A stretch of 64,000 bases of DNA from Prorocentrum cordatum (Eukaryota; Sar; Dinophyceae; Prorocentrales; Prorocentraceae). The stretch spans positions 1 through 64,000 of the forward strand of contig CAUYUJ010021164.1 of the NCBI GenBank assembly GCA_963575745.1, given 5' to 3'. Shown piece by piece: positions 32,225-43,699 of this stretch. How positions within the stretch are numbered: the stretch's first letter is position 1; each line of letters opens with the position of its first letter. Made by a program: the position numbers and the translations under genes. Below the pieces are notes generated by a model, which did not search any database, had not been told where the DNA came from, and was given only the letters and a program-made list of their open reading frames with translations.

Positions 32225-32600
32225 GCCCGATTGAGTCTTTAGCGTCGATTGGCGTCGATTAGCGTTTGGGAGTCGATGAGATAGCGCCGATTTAGCGTCG
32301 GTCAGCGTCGACTAGCGTCGATTTAGCGTCGATGTAGCGTCGATTTAGCGTCGATTAGCGTCGGCCAGCGTTGGTCAGCGTCGATTCGCAGGGGCCGACA
32401 AGATGGTACGGGAGGCTCCCATGAGCTGCCACCGAAAGCTGAGGGGGGATGCGTCGACCCCCAATCACCCATGGATCGCCGATGTGGGCCTGGCAGTCCG
32501 CCCCCGCCCAAGAGCGTGCGGTTTCGCAGTCGGGGGCCCATCGCCGACTTGTCGGCGATGTGTCACCGATTCCAGCTCGATGTTTCCCCCCCTGTGCCGG
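32225..32600 (+). repeat. GTCGATTTAGC repeats and dispersed repeat DR4, copy 1
   Basis: 32230-32395 is a degenerate repeat of GCGTCGATTTAGCGTCG. A block with GGGAGGCTCCCATGAGCTGC (32410) and CGACCCCCAATC (32456) follows. The same arrangement occurs at 47465-47590 and 48075-48230. Confidence 0.8.
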
Positions 32601-33773
32601 TCCCCCCTGACGCTGCTCCTCAGGGAGGGGGGCATCCTCTTGGCCTCGCAGCCGGCGGCGCATCTGGCTTTCGGTGGCGTTGGACATCGGTTGACCTCCT
32701 CTCCTGGCTCTCGGTATCGGGGCCTTCTTCTTCTGATTCGCCTTCTGCTTCTTCTTGATTATTCTTCGTCTTCTTCTTCTTCTCGTCGCCACCTGTCCAC
32801 CTGTAGTGGTCGCCACGGTAAACGGGCGGCCCTGGAGAAAAGGGCGGCGGAGGTCCGCCCCAGCCGCCGCGCCCGAAGAGGTCATCTTGGAAGACTACGA
32901 CCACCTGCACGAGGACACGGACCACGAGGACCCGGCCCTCGCCGCGCACGCGGGCTACGCCAGACAGAAAAGGGAGGCTCCTCCTCCTCCTCCTCCTCCT
33001 CCTCCTCCTCTTGCCCTGGGAGGGGGGCATGGCCCGAGCGTCGCGAGAGGGGGCGCCCGAGCGCCGCGAGGGGCGCGCCCTCCTCCCGTCGCCACCGGCA
33101 GACTCGCAACATGCGGAGGCCCCCGCCGCGTGCCAGAGGCGCCGAGCCCCCTGGTGCCGACCGGCTCCGCCCTCCAGGCTCGGCCGCACGCAGAGGGGGG
33201 GCGGGGGGGGGGGGAGGGGGGAGGGCCTCTTGGAAGCACCCCTTGTCTGTGGATGCGAGGCCGGCGCCTTCTGAGGAGCAGCCTCCTCCTAGGAAGCCTT
33301 CCCCCCCCCTCCCCTACCCCACTGCTCCTCCCCGCGCTCGTCCTCCTCCTCGTCCTCCTCCTCTGGCCCTGGGGTGGGCGGGCACGGTCCGAGCGCCGCG
33401 AGGGGCGCGCTTTCCTCCCGTCGCCACCAGGAGAGTCGCAATGCGAAGGCCCTCGCCGCGCGCCGGGCGCCGAGCCCGTTGGTGCCGGCCAGCTCCACCC
33501 TCCAGGTCTTGGTGTGGCATTTTTTCCTTCACAACTCCGACGGGGCTAGGACGAGGATAAATCCGTTCCAGAGCGTTCCGGAACGCTCTGAGAAGGCCGC
33601 GGCGCCCGAGACATCCTCCAGAGCCGCCGGAGCGCAGAGATTCCCGGTTTATCCTCACGTGATTTAGTCCTCGTCCTGGCTTCGTCTTACCAGCGTGAGA
33701 TTTTGCCCTGCTTCGGTCCTCGGGGCCCTCACAGATCGCAAATCTTGACGCTTCGCGTATCCCTCAGGACACT
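32601..33773 (+). other. Gene-free GC-rich stretch with CTC microsatellites
   Basis: CCT/CTC runs at 32975-33010 and 33335-33365 and a pair of similar blocks (GGGCATGGCCCGAGCG.. near 33025 and GGGCACGGTCCGAGCG.. near 33378, each followed by CCGCGAGGGGCGCGC). A short plus-strand reading at about 32862-32970 (EEVILEDYDHLHEDTDHEDP) looks protein-like and could be a stray exon, unproven. Confidence 0.5.
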
Positions 33774-34412
33774 CGCACTCTTGGCCGCTTGTTCTTGGAG
33801 TGGGCGGCGCCTAGGTGCGACTGCTTGCGAATGTGGAGCATTTTGCTCAGTGCACGTGCACCGCACGCTTCGTGTGCAATTCGCTTTGTTCCGCCGTCCC
33901 GGACATCGCATGTCGCCGCCAAACCGTTGTCGCGCGGCCGCCGACCAAAAAAAAACATCCCTCAGAAGCGCGTTTTTCGCATCGTCGCCCCTCCCCGGGC
34001 CTTTTCCGCCGGTGCCGACTCGCCCGTCGGTTGCCGCCGGCCCCCCCAACTCTGCGGTGGAGTTTGATGGCTGCGCGCTGAGTGGTTCAGCCATCAGCGC
34101 CGACGGCCCTTGTTTTCCACCGCCAGCAGCGTGTCACCCTGGCTCGTGCAGCGTTGTTTGCCTGGGAAGCTGCTCGGAGCATGGCGCCGCAAGGGCGACT
34201 CACTCCGTTGCACTCGCACTCGTGGCCGCTTGTACACTTTGGTTTATTGGGCGGCGCCTAGGTGCGACTGCTTGTGAATGTGGAGCATTTTGCTCAGTGC
34301 ACGTGCACCGCACGCTTTGTGTGCAATTAGCTTTGTGTCGCCGTCCTGGACATCGCCTGTTGCCGCCAGACCGTTGTCGAGCGGCCGCCGACCAAAAGTA
34401 TCCCTCAGGAGG
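33774..34412 (+). repeat. Direct duplication, about 200-bp units 440 bp apart
   Basis: 33774-33970 and 34213-34412 share CGGCGCCTAGGTGCGACTGC, GAATGTGGAGCATTTTGCTC, AGTGCACGTGCACCGCACGC and GCGGCCGCCGACCAAAA followed by ATCCCTCAG. The A-rich run near each end and its compact size are reminiscent of a SINE-like retroposon, but no pol III boxes were confirmed. Confidence 0.8.
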
Positions 34413-36984
34413 GAGAGTGACACACAGACACAATTAATCGTCGATCCCCCAGAACATATGGGAAGTGGGGGGGAAGACAAAAACCCAGAAGATATTGGAA
34501 CATGTGGAGAATCCTCTTATTTGTGTGCTTTTATTTGTGTGTCCTGGGGCCCCTTTCAATCCCCACCTCTTCATTTGCGACTCGGCTGACATGTCGCTCC
34601 ACTTCAAGTCCCGGCTCCTCGGCAAGGAGCTTCGTCCTCGACGTCGCCTGAGCCAGATCTCTGGCGCGCCCGTCTTCTCTACCGTGTCTCTTTTCGCCTC
34701 TCGTTCTCCTTTTTCCTGTGCGCCCTCGTTTTCGCTGGTCCTTGCTCTTTGGCCCTCTTGCTCTTCGTCGCCTCGCCCTCTGTGTGCTCTCGTTCGTTTC
34801 TCCTCCGCCGCGTCGTTCTCGCCACCGTTGTGGCCCTTTCCCGCCTGTCCTGTTAGGTTGACCTGTCGTCTGACTATTGTGACGGCGCGCAGCTGCTTGC
34901 GTCGCTCGCGATCAACAATCCCCACCTCTTGTGAATATGGTCCGGCTGGTGCGGCACCAGCTCCCCCGGGCATCGTCAGTCGTTCGGTTCACGTCGGTTG
35001 GGCTCGGCGGACTAACGTGCGCCATTCTTGCCAGTAGCCCCCTTCGCCCAAGGCGTCACGGTTTCCTTGGCGTGCACCTGCGGGCGCCGGCCTCATCATG
35101 GCCACCCGCCGCTCCACCGTCGGGCTACCTGATGGGCGGCGCTCACTTGCACGACGCTCGCGGGCCGGTCGTCCTCAGTCTCCAGCTTCGTGCGCGCGGG
35201 GCGCTCGGCGCTGGTCATGTCGGTTGGCCTGTTGTCCTGCCAGTGCGATACAATTTGTTCGTGTCTATCCAGTCCCCTGGTGCCGTCTGCGTCTTCTCGG
35301 ACGACCTGCTCTCCACGTGTGGCTTGGTGCGCGGTGCCCTGCATGGTCGGCTAGTGGCTCGTCTACCTGCGCTACCTGCACACTTCGGCCGCCAGGGGGC
35401 CTTGTCTCTCTCGCGCCATTTTCGCTGCGTTCCCTTCCCGCTCGTGGTGCTAGCTCTTCCAGTTCGGCAAGGCTGGCTCTTGCTCCCGGGCTGCGTGCTC
35501 TTCGCCTTCGTCACGCTCTCCGCAGGCGGCAACTTCGCGGGCTGGGCGGTACCTCTGTAATACCTCCTCCGCTCGCCGTGTTTCTCGTCGTCGTGCCGCA
35601 CTGAGTGCTTCGTCCCACCCCTGGCTTTGTTCTCGTCCTGTTTTTGGTCTTGCTGGTTGCAAACGCAGCCCTGATTGTTCGGCGTCCGACTCGTTTCGTG
35701 CGCCCGCGGACCAAAGAGTATCCCCACCAGGTCCAGCGGAGACGGTCCAGGTCCAGGTCCAGGGGAGGGGGGTTCCCACCCACTCGCGAGGCGCCCCGTC
35801 CAGGTCCAGGGGAGGGGGTGGGGGGAGGGGTGAACCCCCCCGAAGGGGATAAAGGTTGTTGGAATATGAACCTGTCTAGACCACACTGCGCCCAGAAGGC
35901 TGGTGTTTTTTTTGGCAACGTCAGATCTGAAGACACAACGCCCCCCCGCGGTGTGCTGCTGGTCCCGTCGCGCTCGGCGTCGTTCTGCTGGCGCCCGTCG
36001 TGCAGCTCCGAGGCGTGGGTCCCCGAGAGTTGCCCGCCGTCCGGCCAGAAGTCGTTGGCCGAATTGCCGAGTGGCATTTGCCCTGTTGCTCGTCAGCTTT
36101 CGCTGGGGTCCGAGCCCGCCTTTGTGTTTATGCCGATTTCTTCCTGGTGGCGTTCTTCGATTTTCTTGTTCAACAAACTGGTCGTTCAGATAAGGAAGGG
36201 AGCTCGGGGACAGTGCCTCTTGAAAGGGGTATCTGGACGAACCCATATTGACGAGGGGCGCCGCCCCCCTTCGCACATTCCCGGTTTGGGCCCGAGATTA
36301 TTGGGCCCGTTGAGTGCTTCACACATTCAAGGACTTGGGTTGCTATCCTTCTTGCCCCCTGCGGCGGCAAGGTCGCCCAGAAATATGCAAAAGCCTCGGG
36401 CCTCGAGGAGGATCCGTGGTTCTCGGTCTTCGCGTCTCGTCGCCGACGACTGCCGAGCGCTCGCGCGCGCTTGTAGTTGGGCCTCATTCGTAAGCCGGTC
36501 CTGTAGCAACAGGTGCACCCCTCGTGCCCTGCCTACCGCGTTCCGCGTCCCCCTCGCAGGGTCCATTTCGATCCGACCGATCCGCTTCGATATCGATCCC
36601 GGCCGCCTGGATCCGATCCGTTTTCGACATTCGGGCGATAAGATGCGGCCTGATGTTTGCATGGCTTTGTTGTGTGTCCTGGCGCAGCCGATCCGATCCG
36701 ATTTCGACGATCGACTACCGACGACTGCCGACTCACGGCCGACGACGACGACGACGATCACGATGACGACGACGATGACGACGACCAGGGCGACGAGGGC
36801 GGCGGCGGCGATGACGGCGGCGACGACGCCCAACGTCCTTTGAAGGTCGCCTCAGGTCCCTGGAGGTCCCTGATGTTTCCCGGAGGCCCCTGGAGGCCCC
36901 TTGAAAACTCAGGCCTCCGACGTCCTTCTCTTGCCGTATGGACCCCCCGGAGGTTTGGATTTCGTCCCGTTTTTCTCAACCATC
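34413..36984 (+). other. Gene-free stretch, unique and low-complexity DNA
   Basis: No recognised gene or RNA. Local features: GGTCCAGGTCCAGG repeats near 35735-35815, a CGACGA microsatellite at 36735-36830 and CCCTGGAGG repeats at 36855-36905. A CCCGCGGACCAAAGAGTATC motif near 35705 resembles the end of the unit at 34390. Confidence 0.5.
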
Positions 36985-38365
36985 CTGTGGTGTTGGGTCC
37001 TCGTTTTGAAGAGACGGCGCCCTGCGTTCTTCTCTTCTGGTCCTCCTCCCCTTCGTACTTCTATGCCCTCATCTCATCGCCATCATGCGTACCCGCGCCC
37101 GATTCGGCACACTCCTCACACGTTTCGTGGTCCCATAAGGAGCTCCACCGAAGGCCCCAGCGACAGGGTCCGGATGGCGTACACGCCCGATTCGGCACAC
37201 CCCTCACACGCTTCGTGGTTCTAGAGGGCTCAAACGCCCCAGCTGCAGGGTCCGCATGGCGTACCCGCACCTGATTCAGCACACCCCTCACGCGTTTCGT
37301 GGCCCCATAGAGGGAGCTCCACCGAAGGCCCCAACAGCAGGGTCCCCATCGCGTGCTAGCACCCGATTCGGCACACTCCTCACACGTTTTGTGGCCCCAT
37401 AGGGAGCTCCACCGAAGGCCCTAGCGGCAGGGTCCGCCTTGCGTGCCCACGTCCGATTCGGCACGCTCCTCACACGTTTCGTGACCCCGAACGAGCTCCA
37501 CCGATGGCCCCAACGGCAGGGTCCGCATGGCATACCCGCACCCGGTTCAGCACACCGCTCACACGCTTGGTGGCCCCGAACGAGCTCCACCGATGGCCCC
37601 AACGGCAGGGTCCGCATGGCATATTCGCACCCGATTCAGCACACCCCTCACATGCTTCGTGGCCCCATAGGGAGCTCCACCGAAGGCCCCAGCGGCAGAG
37701 TCCGAATAGCGTACCTAGGGAGCTCCACCCAAGACCACATCGGCAGGGTTCGTATGGCTCACCCGCACCTGGTTCGGCACACCCCTCACACGATTCGTGG
37801 CCCCATAGGGAGCTCCAAAGAAGGCCCCAGCGGCAGGGTCCGCATGGCGTACCGTCACCCGATTCGGCACACCCCGCACACGTTTCGTGGCCACATAGCG
37901 AGGTCCGCCGAAAGCCCCAGCGGCAGGGTCCGCATGGCGTCCTAGCACCCGGTTCAGCACACCTCTCATACGTTTGTGGCCCTGTAGGGGATTCCACCGA
38001 AGGCCCAATGGCAGGGTCCGCATGGCGCACCCGCAGCCGATTCAGCACACCCTTCACACGTTTCGTGGCCCCATAGGGAGCCCCACCGAGGCCTCAGCGG
38101 CAGGGTTTGCATGGTGTACCCGCACCCGATGCAGCACACCCCTCACTCGCTTCGCGGCCCCGAAGGGAGCTCCACCGAAGGCCCCAGCGGCAGGATCCGC
38201 AAAGCGTACCCGCATCTGATTCGGCACACCCCGCATGGCGTACCTGCATTCGATTCAGCACACTCCTCACACGTTTCGTGGCCCCATAGGGAGCTCCATC
38301 CAAGGCCCGAGTGGCAGGGTCCGCATGGCGCACCCGCTCCATGTCGGCACACCCCTCACTCCTCC
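36985..38365 (+). repeat. Boundary module DR2 and about 90-bp satellite array D
   Basis: DR2 (GTGGTGTTGGGTCCTCGTTT, 36980-37030) precedes about 14 units of a third satellite subfamily: CCCGATTCGGCACACCCCTC, ACACGTTTCGTGGCCCCATA, GGGAGCTCCACCGAAGGCCC and AGCGGCAGGGTCCGCATGGC. Some units are rearranged or shortened, for example near 37710 and 38235. Confidence 0.95.
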
Positions 38366-39149
38366 CCCCTGCTTCTTCTCACCTGCCTCGCGGTACCCGC
38401 AGCTTCATGTGCTTTGGCCCTTCGCCAGGATGATTTTACAGTCGACCCTGTCTATCCCGACCTATGCAACCCGCACGTCCTTTGGTGTTCTGGGGTCGGA
38501 AGAGTCTCGTGTCCTCTCGGGGGTCCTGTCCAATCACGTCCGACTGTATGCCGAGCTGTTTTTTCCACGGCCTGGGGTCCCGGCCGGCGAGGGCCACATG
38601 CCGAGAGCGGCGAGGAGCGCCCGCACGGTTTTTTACAGACTGCGCTGGAGGTCTGGGCGATCCTCGAGCCCCGAGCCTCGACCCTCGGGGCTGCCATGAG
38701 AGGGGGTGATGACAGGGGTGGGTGGGTACCATGGCTGGGGCCACGCAGGCTTCCAGCCAAGACCTCCATTCCTTGCCAGTTCGTGCGGTGTCAGATGGGG
38801 TGCCTACCGTGACGCCCCCGTCGCGGTGGCCTTGCGATTGGAAGAAGGCAAGGACTAAGGGCCCCCTCCTCTTCTTTCAGGACGTTCCCTGGTCCGCCCT
38901 TCGTCCGCGCACGCGCCTCGGGCCATGGTTTGCGACCCCCGCAGGCAGGAGGCAGGTCAGATGCAGAAGGGAAGAGAGGAGGAGGAGTAGGAGGGAAGAG
39001 AGGAGGAGGGAGGCAGGAGGGAGACGCAACCCCGCTGCTCATTCAAAACCACAACCAAACGCTGGAGGGATGGGGAACACATGGTGCATGGTCGAAAAGC
39101 ATTGAAACATGTTTGTCAGCGTGGGCCCCAACCAGTGTGATTCTAGAAA
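38366..39149 (+). other. Gene-free stretch
   Basis: Unique GC-rich DNA with a GGAGGA run at 38968-39025. Short ORFs occur on both strands; none is convincing. Confidence 0.5.
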
Positions 39150-39365
39150 GCTTTGTGGTGCAATCGATGTGGTGCAACACATGTGGTGCAATGTGTGGGA
39201 TACAGCCAGTGTATTGTTGAGGAATGTAAATGGGGGAGTTCGTTTTGTGCACTTTTATGTTGTGCAATCGATGTCGTGCAATCTATGTTGTTCAATATAT
39301 GTTGTGAAATCTATGTTGTGAAATTTATGTGGTGCAACTTGTGTGGTGCAATCTACGTAATGCGG
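39150..39365 (+). repeat. GTGGTGCAATC repeat, locus 1
   Basis: About ten diverged 15-17-bp units of TATGTGGTGCAATC type. A second short cluster of the same unit lies at 43237-43335. Confidence 0.85.
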
Positions 39366-39855
39366 TTGTGAGGGGGCACCCGGCTGTTGCGGATACGAGT
39401 GAGGGGGCGGGCGCGGGGTGCGTCGCGGGTGGGTCACGGGTGTGTCACGGGGTGGGTCGCGGGTGTGTCGCGGGGTGAATCGCGGGTGTGTCACGGGTGG
39501 ATCGCGGGTGGGTCGCGCGTGGGTCGCGCGTGGATCGCGCGTGGGTCGTGGGGTGGGTCGCGCATGTGTCGCGGGTGGTCGCGCCGTGGGTCGCGGGTGG
39601 GTCGCGGGTGGGTCGCGGGGTTGGTCGCGGGCCAGGTCGCGGGTGGGTCGCGGCGGGACGACGACAACAAACAGCAAGCAACAGCAACCAACAACGACAA
39701 CAACACCAACAACATCAACAACACCACCACCAACAACAACCAACAACAACACCAACAACAACAACATCAACAACAGCACCAACAACAACACCAGCAGCAA
39801 CACCATCAACACCAACAACAACCACAACAACACTCACAACACCACCACCATTGGA
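39366..39855 (+). repeat. GGGTCGCGGGT minisatellite and (CAA)n run
   Basis: 39405-39655 is a 10-11-bp repeat (GGGTCGCGGGT, GGGTGTGTCGC). From 39660 to 39850 CAA/CAC triplets dominate. Translations are Asn/Thr/Gln or Leu/Val homopolymers. Confidence 0.9.
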
Positions 39856-39940
39856 GATAGTTTATCGGGTTGGCCTGTCAATTTGGTGATCCGCAACCGT
39901 TGGCTCTAATCAGCCGCGCGAGCCGGTAGTTCGCCCCTCT

Positions 39941-40381
39941 ATGGAGTGGGCGAGGGCTGCCGCTGTTGGCGCCGGCGGCTTGGCACACCTGGGCAGCCTG
40001 TGGTACGGCCAGCGCTGTACCTGCCAAGTCGAGTTGGGAGACGGTTTCTCGGTGGACCGTGAGCTGCTGCGCCTGCTGGAAGGGCAGCTGCAGAGGTGCG
40101 GGCCCGCCAACCTCACGGTGCCGGCGCCGTGCCCGCCCCCAGAGTGCTCGGGCTATCCTGGGCTGGTGGTCCTCCTGGTGGCGGTGCTGGCTTTCCTCGC
40201 AGGGTTCGCCGCTGCTGCCTCCTGTGGCTGGTGGTGCTTGAGTCGCTCGGAGGGTCGTGCCTCGTCTGAGAGCTCAGAGACTCCGTACCTGACCGACGGA
40301 AGCGATGTCAGAGCATCTTCGTCAGGGCCAGCGAGTGCTCGTCTCTTACGACGAGGACCCGCGCGAGCTGTTGTGGCATGA
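39941..40381 (+). CDS. Retroelement-type N-terminal ORF with membrane segment
   Basis: ATG 39941 in a 146-codon frame. Residues about 70-98 form a strong hydrophobic segment (GLVVLLVAVLAFLAGFAAAA) followed by CGWWCLSRSEG, so a single-pass membrane anchor is likely, preceded by a Cys-rich lumenal-type part (CTCQVEL, CPPPECSG). The credible protein then changes frame near 40300. It joins the gag-like ORF that follows, so this is probably the N terminus of one broken protein. Role unknown. Confidence 0.5.
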   Translation: MEWARAAAVGAGGLAHLGSLWYGQRCTCQVELGDGFSVDRELLRLLEGQLQRCGPANLTVPAPCPPPECSGYPGLVVLLVAVLAFLAGFAAAASCGWWCLSRSEGRASSESSETPYLTDGSDVRASSSGPASARLLRRGPARAVVA

Positions 40382-41576
40382 GCGCCTTCTGTGCGCGCAC
40401 GTGCACGAAGGCTCCTGGGTGGTGACCACACCCGAGAGAGACATGTATCTCGAGGACCTCCAGGAGGGCGTCGAGAGCCTCGTCTTGCTGGGTCCCATGG
40501 GAGGCCTGCCGATCGGGTGGAACCGTGGGCCTACACACCTGTTCAGGAACTCGTCCTAGGGCCCGCTGCGCCGCGAGGAGAGCTTGCGGCTCCAGGCGGA
40601 TGGCGCGGAGCTGGCCTTGCAGGAGAGGCGTGAGCTGGGCCTGGCCGCTTCTCCGCCGCTGCCGCCGACCACGGGCGCGCCCCCGCCGCTGGCGCTGGAG
40701 GGCGTGCCGAGCTCGGGCGATGGAGGATGGCGGTGCTCGGAGAACCGCGGTGGTGCTCGGCTGGGCGAGCGCGTCGGCGACGCGGAGCTGGAGGCAGGCT
40801 GCCATCGAGGAGATCGGAGAGTGGCCCTGGTTGGCGACGTTTTCGTGGCCTGCTCGTTCTTCCGGCCGGGCCAGCAGATGCCTACGCCTAGGGAAGTGGA
40901 GGCGGCGGAGCCTGTGTCCAACGAGCTGCGCACCTTCCCGGTGAAGTACGAGACGGCCAGCCAGCGGCGTCGCTCCTACAAGGAGGCCGCATCGCTGACC
41001 ACGACGACGGCGTTCGAGGACTGGCCGATCAGCGGCCCGAGGACGGCGGAATGGCGGGCGCGGGAGATCGCCCGGCAGGAGCTCACGCCCGTGCGCCGCC
41101 ACTTCTGGTGGAGACAGCTGCTGGGCTTGGGCCCCGGCGATTGGGGCGTCGGAGAGCACGAGTCCTTGAGCCGGCTCTTCGAGTACGCTCTGACGTACGA
41201 CCAGCTGAACTTCGGCGAGCTGGCGTCGCTGGAGCTTGCAGGCAGGCGATGCCAGCTGCTCGAGGAGAGGTACGCCCGCATGCTGATCGCGGCGACGGCG
41301 GGTGGCGACAGCGGCCACCTCGACAACAACAGGCTGTTCATGGGCGAGGAGGGCCGCCATGGCCGCGCGCTTGTGGCGCCTGCCCTAGAGTCCTGCATCG
41401 CCCAGAAGCTGTCCGATGAGAGCGCGGTGCTCAAGGGGCGCCGCAAGGCGAAGGAGGAGCGGCAGCTGGCCCGCTCGACCGATGTTGCCCCAGGTGTTGG
41501 AAGCGGCAAGAACGACGAGAAGCCCCCCAGGCGCCCGAAGCAGAATGGTGGCGGGCCGGGGGGTGGCGCTGCTTGA
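40305..41576 (+). pseudogene. gag-like protein of a dinoflagellate retroelement, in-frame TAG
   Basis: ATG 40305 opens a frame whose start (QRVLVSYDEDPRELLWHERL, SWVVTTPERDMYLEDLQEGV) is of a type often seen in ORFs preceding dinoflagellate retroelement polymerases. A TAG at 40557-40559 interrupts it. The same frame continues at once (GPLRREESLRLQADGAELAL) to TGA 41574-41576, including VKYETASQRRRSYKEAASLT, WRAREIARQELTPVRRHFWW, YALTYDQLNFGELASLELAG and a basic, Gly-rich C terminus (KPPRRPKQNGGGPGGG). No zinc knuckle or polymerase is present downstream; the element is cut off by the CCCAAGAGG repeats. Family assignment is from remembered resemblance and unproven. Confidence 0.6.
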
Positions 41577-43085
41577 GCAGCCACGGGCGGCGGTGGGGCG
41601 CTCCAATAGAGCCGCCCCCGGCCCCGGGTGCCACACCTCCCTGTGACATCTCGGGAACGCTCCCGGTGCCATTCTCTTGGGCGTTTCGGGGGCCTCCACA
41701 GCGCTCCAGGAGGGCCCGAGACGCCTCCCAGGAACCCCCAGAATGCGAAAGGATGGTCCAAAAAGCTCCCAAGCAGCCCAAGTCAGCCTTCCGACGGCTC
41801 TCGAGGCTCCCAGGTAACCTCCCAGAGACCCCGAGAGAGGTCCGAGAGGCGTCCCGGGACCGCCCGAAGAGGCCAACATCGTACATTTTCATATGTTTTT
41901 TGAATGGTTTTGGGCCCAAGAGGCCCCCCAAACCGCTCCCAGACGGCCGAAGAGGCCCCCAAGAAGGCCCCAAGACGGCCCAAGAGAGCGCCGAGACGGC
42001 CCCAGAGCCGCCCAAGACGGCGCAAGAGGGTCCCAAGACGGCCCGAAGAGGGGCCCAAGAGAGGGAGCGCGAACTGAAAAATCAAGTTCTCCGCCCAAAG
42101 ATGCCCCCATGAGGCCCCAAGAGGCTCCCAGGAGGCCCCCAAGAGGCCCCACGAGGCCCCCAAGAGGTCGCACGATGCGTTTTAAATTATCCTGGAGGCC
42201 CCCAAGATGCCCCAAGAGGCCTTTAAGATGCCGCCCAAGAGCGCCCGGAAAGGGCAAAATCGTGGATTTCCATTAATGGTTCCACATGTTTTCTGCATTC
42301 TCGTTGTTTCGTGTTTCTGGCGCTAAACACCGCCCAAGAGGCTCCCAAAACCGCTCCCAGACGGCCCAAGAGACCCCCAAGACTGCCCCAAGACGGCCCA
42401 AGAGAGCCCCGAGATGGCTCCAGAGCCGCCCAAGATGGCGCGAGAGGGTCCCAAGAAGGCCCCACGAAGGGCCCAAGAGGGGGAATGCGAATTGAAAAAT
42501 CAAGCCCTCCGCCCCAGGATGCCTTCAAGAGGCCCCAAGAGGCCCCCGGGAAGCCTCCAAGAGGCCCCCAAGAGGCCCCAAGAGGCCCCCAATAGGGCCC
42601 CAAGACGGCACAAGAGAGCCCCGAAACGGCACCAGAGCCGCCCAAGACTGCGCAAGAAGGTCCCAAGAAGGCCCCAAGAGGGGCCCAAGAGAGGGAACGC
42701 GAACTGAAAAATCAAGCTCTCCGCTCCAAGATGCCCCCCAGAGGCCCCATGAGGCCCCCCAGATGCCCCAAGAGGCCCCCAAGAGGCCCCAAGTGCCCCC
42801 AAGATGTTCAAAAGAGGCTCCAAGAAGCCCCAAGACGGCATCCAAAAGGCTTCAAATTTCTTTCTGAGATGCCCCCGAAGACATGCCAAGAAGGTCCCAT
42901 GACGACTTCAGGCTCCCGCGAGAGCTCAAGAGGCCCCCAAGAGGCCCCCAAGCGGCCTCGAGCAGCATCCAGAAGGCCGGAAAGAGGCCCCCAAGAGCTC
43001 AGCGGTCCAGGCGGGGGCCGAAGGAACATTTTCAGCCCTGGGCTCCCGGAAGCCAAACAGGAAGCCCTAAGAGTTCGACCATCCA
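41577..43085 (+). repeat. CCCAAGAGG repeat with longer-period copies
   Basis: About 1.4 kb of degenerate units (GAGGCCCCCAAGAGGCCCCA). On top of the short unit a longer block ending GAACTGAAAAATCAAGCTCTCCGC recurs near 42073, 42490 and 42703, so part of the array has a higher-order arrangement. The complementary sequence occurs at 52430-52640, next to the second LTR element. Confidence 0.9.
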
Positions 43086-43099
43086 GCCTAGCTAGATCT

Positions 43100-43340
43100 T
43101 GAGCGCGCGCGATGGTTCTAGTATGTATGTATGCATGCATGCATATATGTATGTGCACGAATGTATGTATGTATGCATGCATACATATGTATATGTATAT
43201 GTACATATCTATATACGTTTATAGGTATAAGAGATCTGGTGCAGCCCATGTTGAGCGATCTTTGTGGTCAAATACATGGTGTGCAATCTATGTGGTGCAA
43301 TGCTTGTGGTGCGATCTATGCGGTGCAATCCATTTATGTT
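43100..43340 (+). repeat. (ATGT/ATGC)n run and GTGGTGCAATC repeat, locus 2
   Basis: ATGTATGCATGC-type repeats at 43115-43215, then about six units of the 15-bp repeat seen at 39150-39365. Confidence 0.85.
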
Positions 43341-43699
43341 TGCAGTAAATTGCCCATTCCACTGTTCGCGCTATCATCCCACTTGGTCTGCGCAAGCCAT
43401 GCGGCGGCGATTGCGATGAGTGCGTGGAGTTGGCTGGTACATCTCTGCGGCCGCGCTGGCCCGCGCATGCTCGCGCGCGCAGCGGCCAGGTAGTTTGGCG
43501 CTGCCGACGCGGCCGCGGTGGCGTTTACCGCTGGGCCTTTTCTAGCGGGCCCTTCAGTGCGAGTCGGCGACTTTGGCGGGCGCGGTACCATGGCATCGTC
43601 GACAACGGGAGACGCGCAGATGATTGTAGCGATGCTGGTGACGGTTGTGACAACGACGACGGCAAGGCCAGTGATGGTGCCGATGCTGCTCACGCCAAC

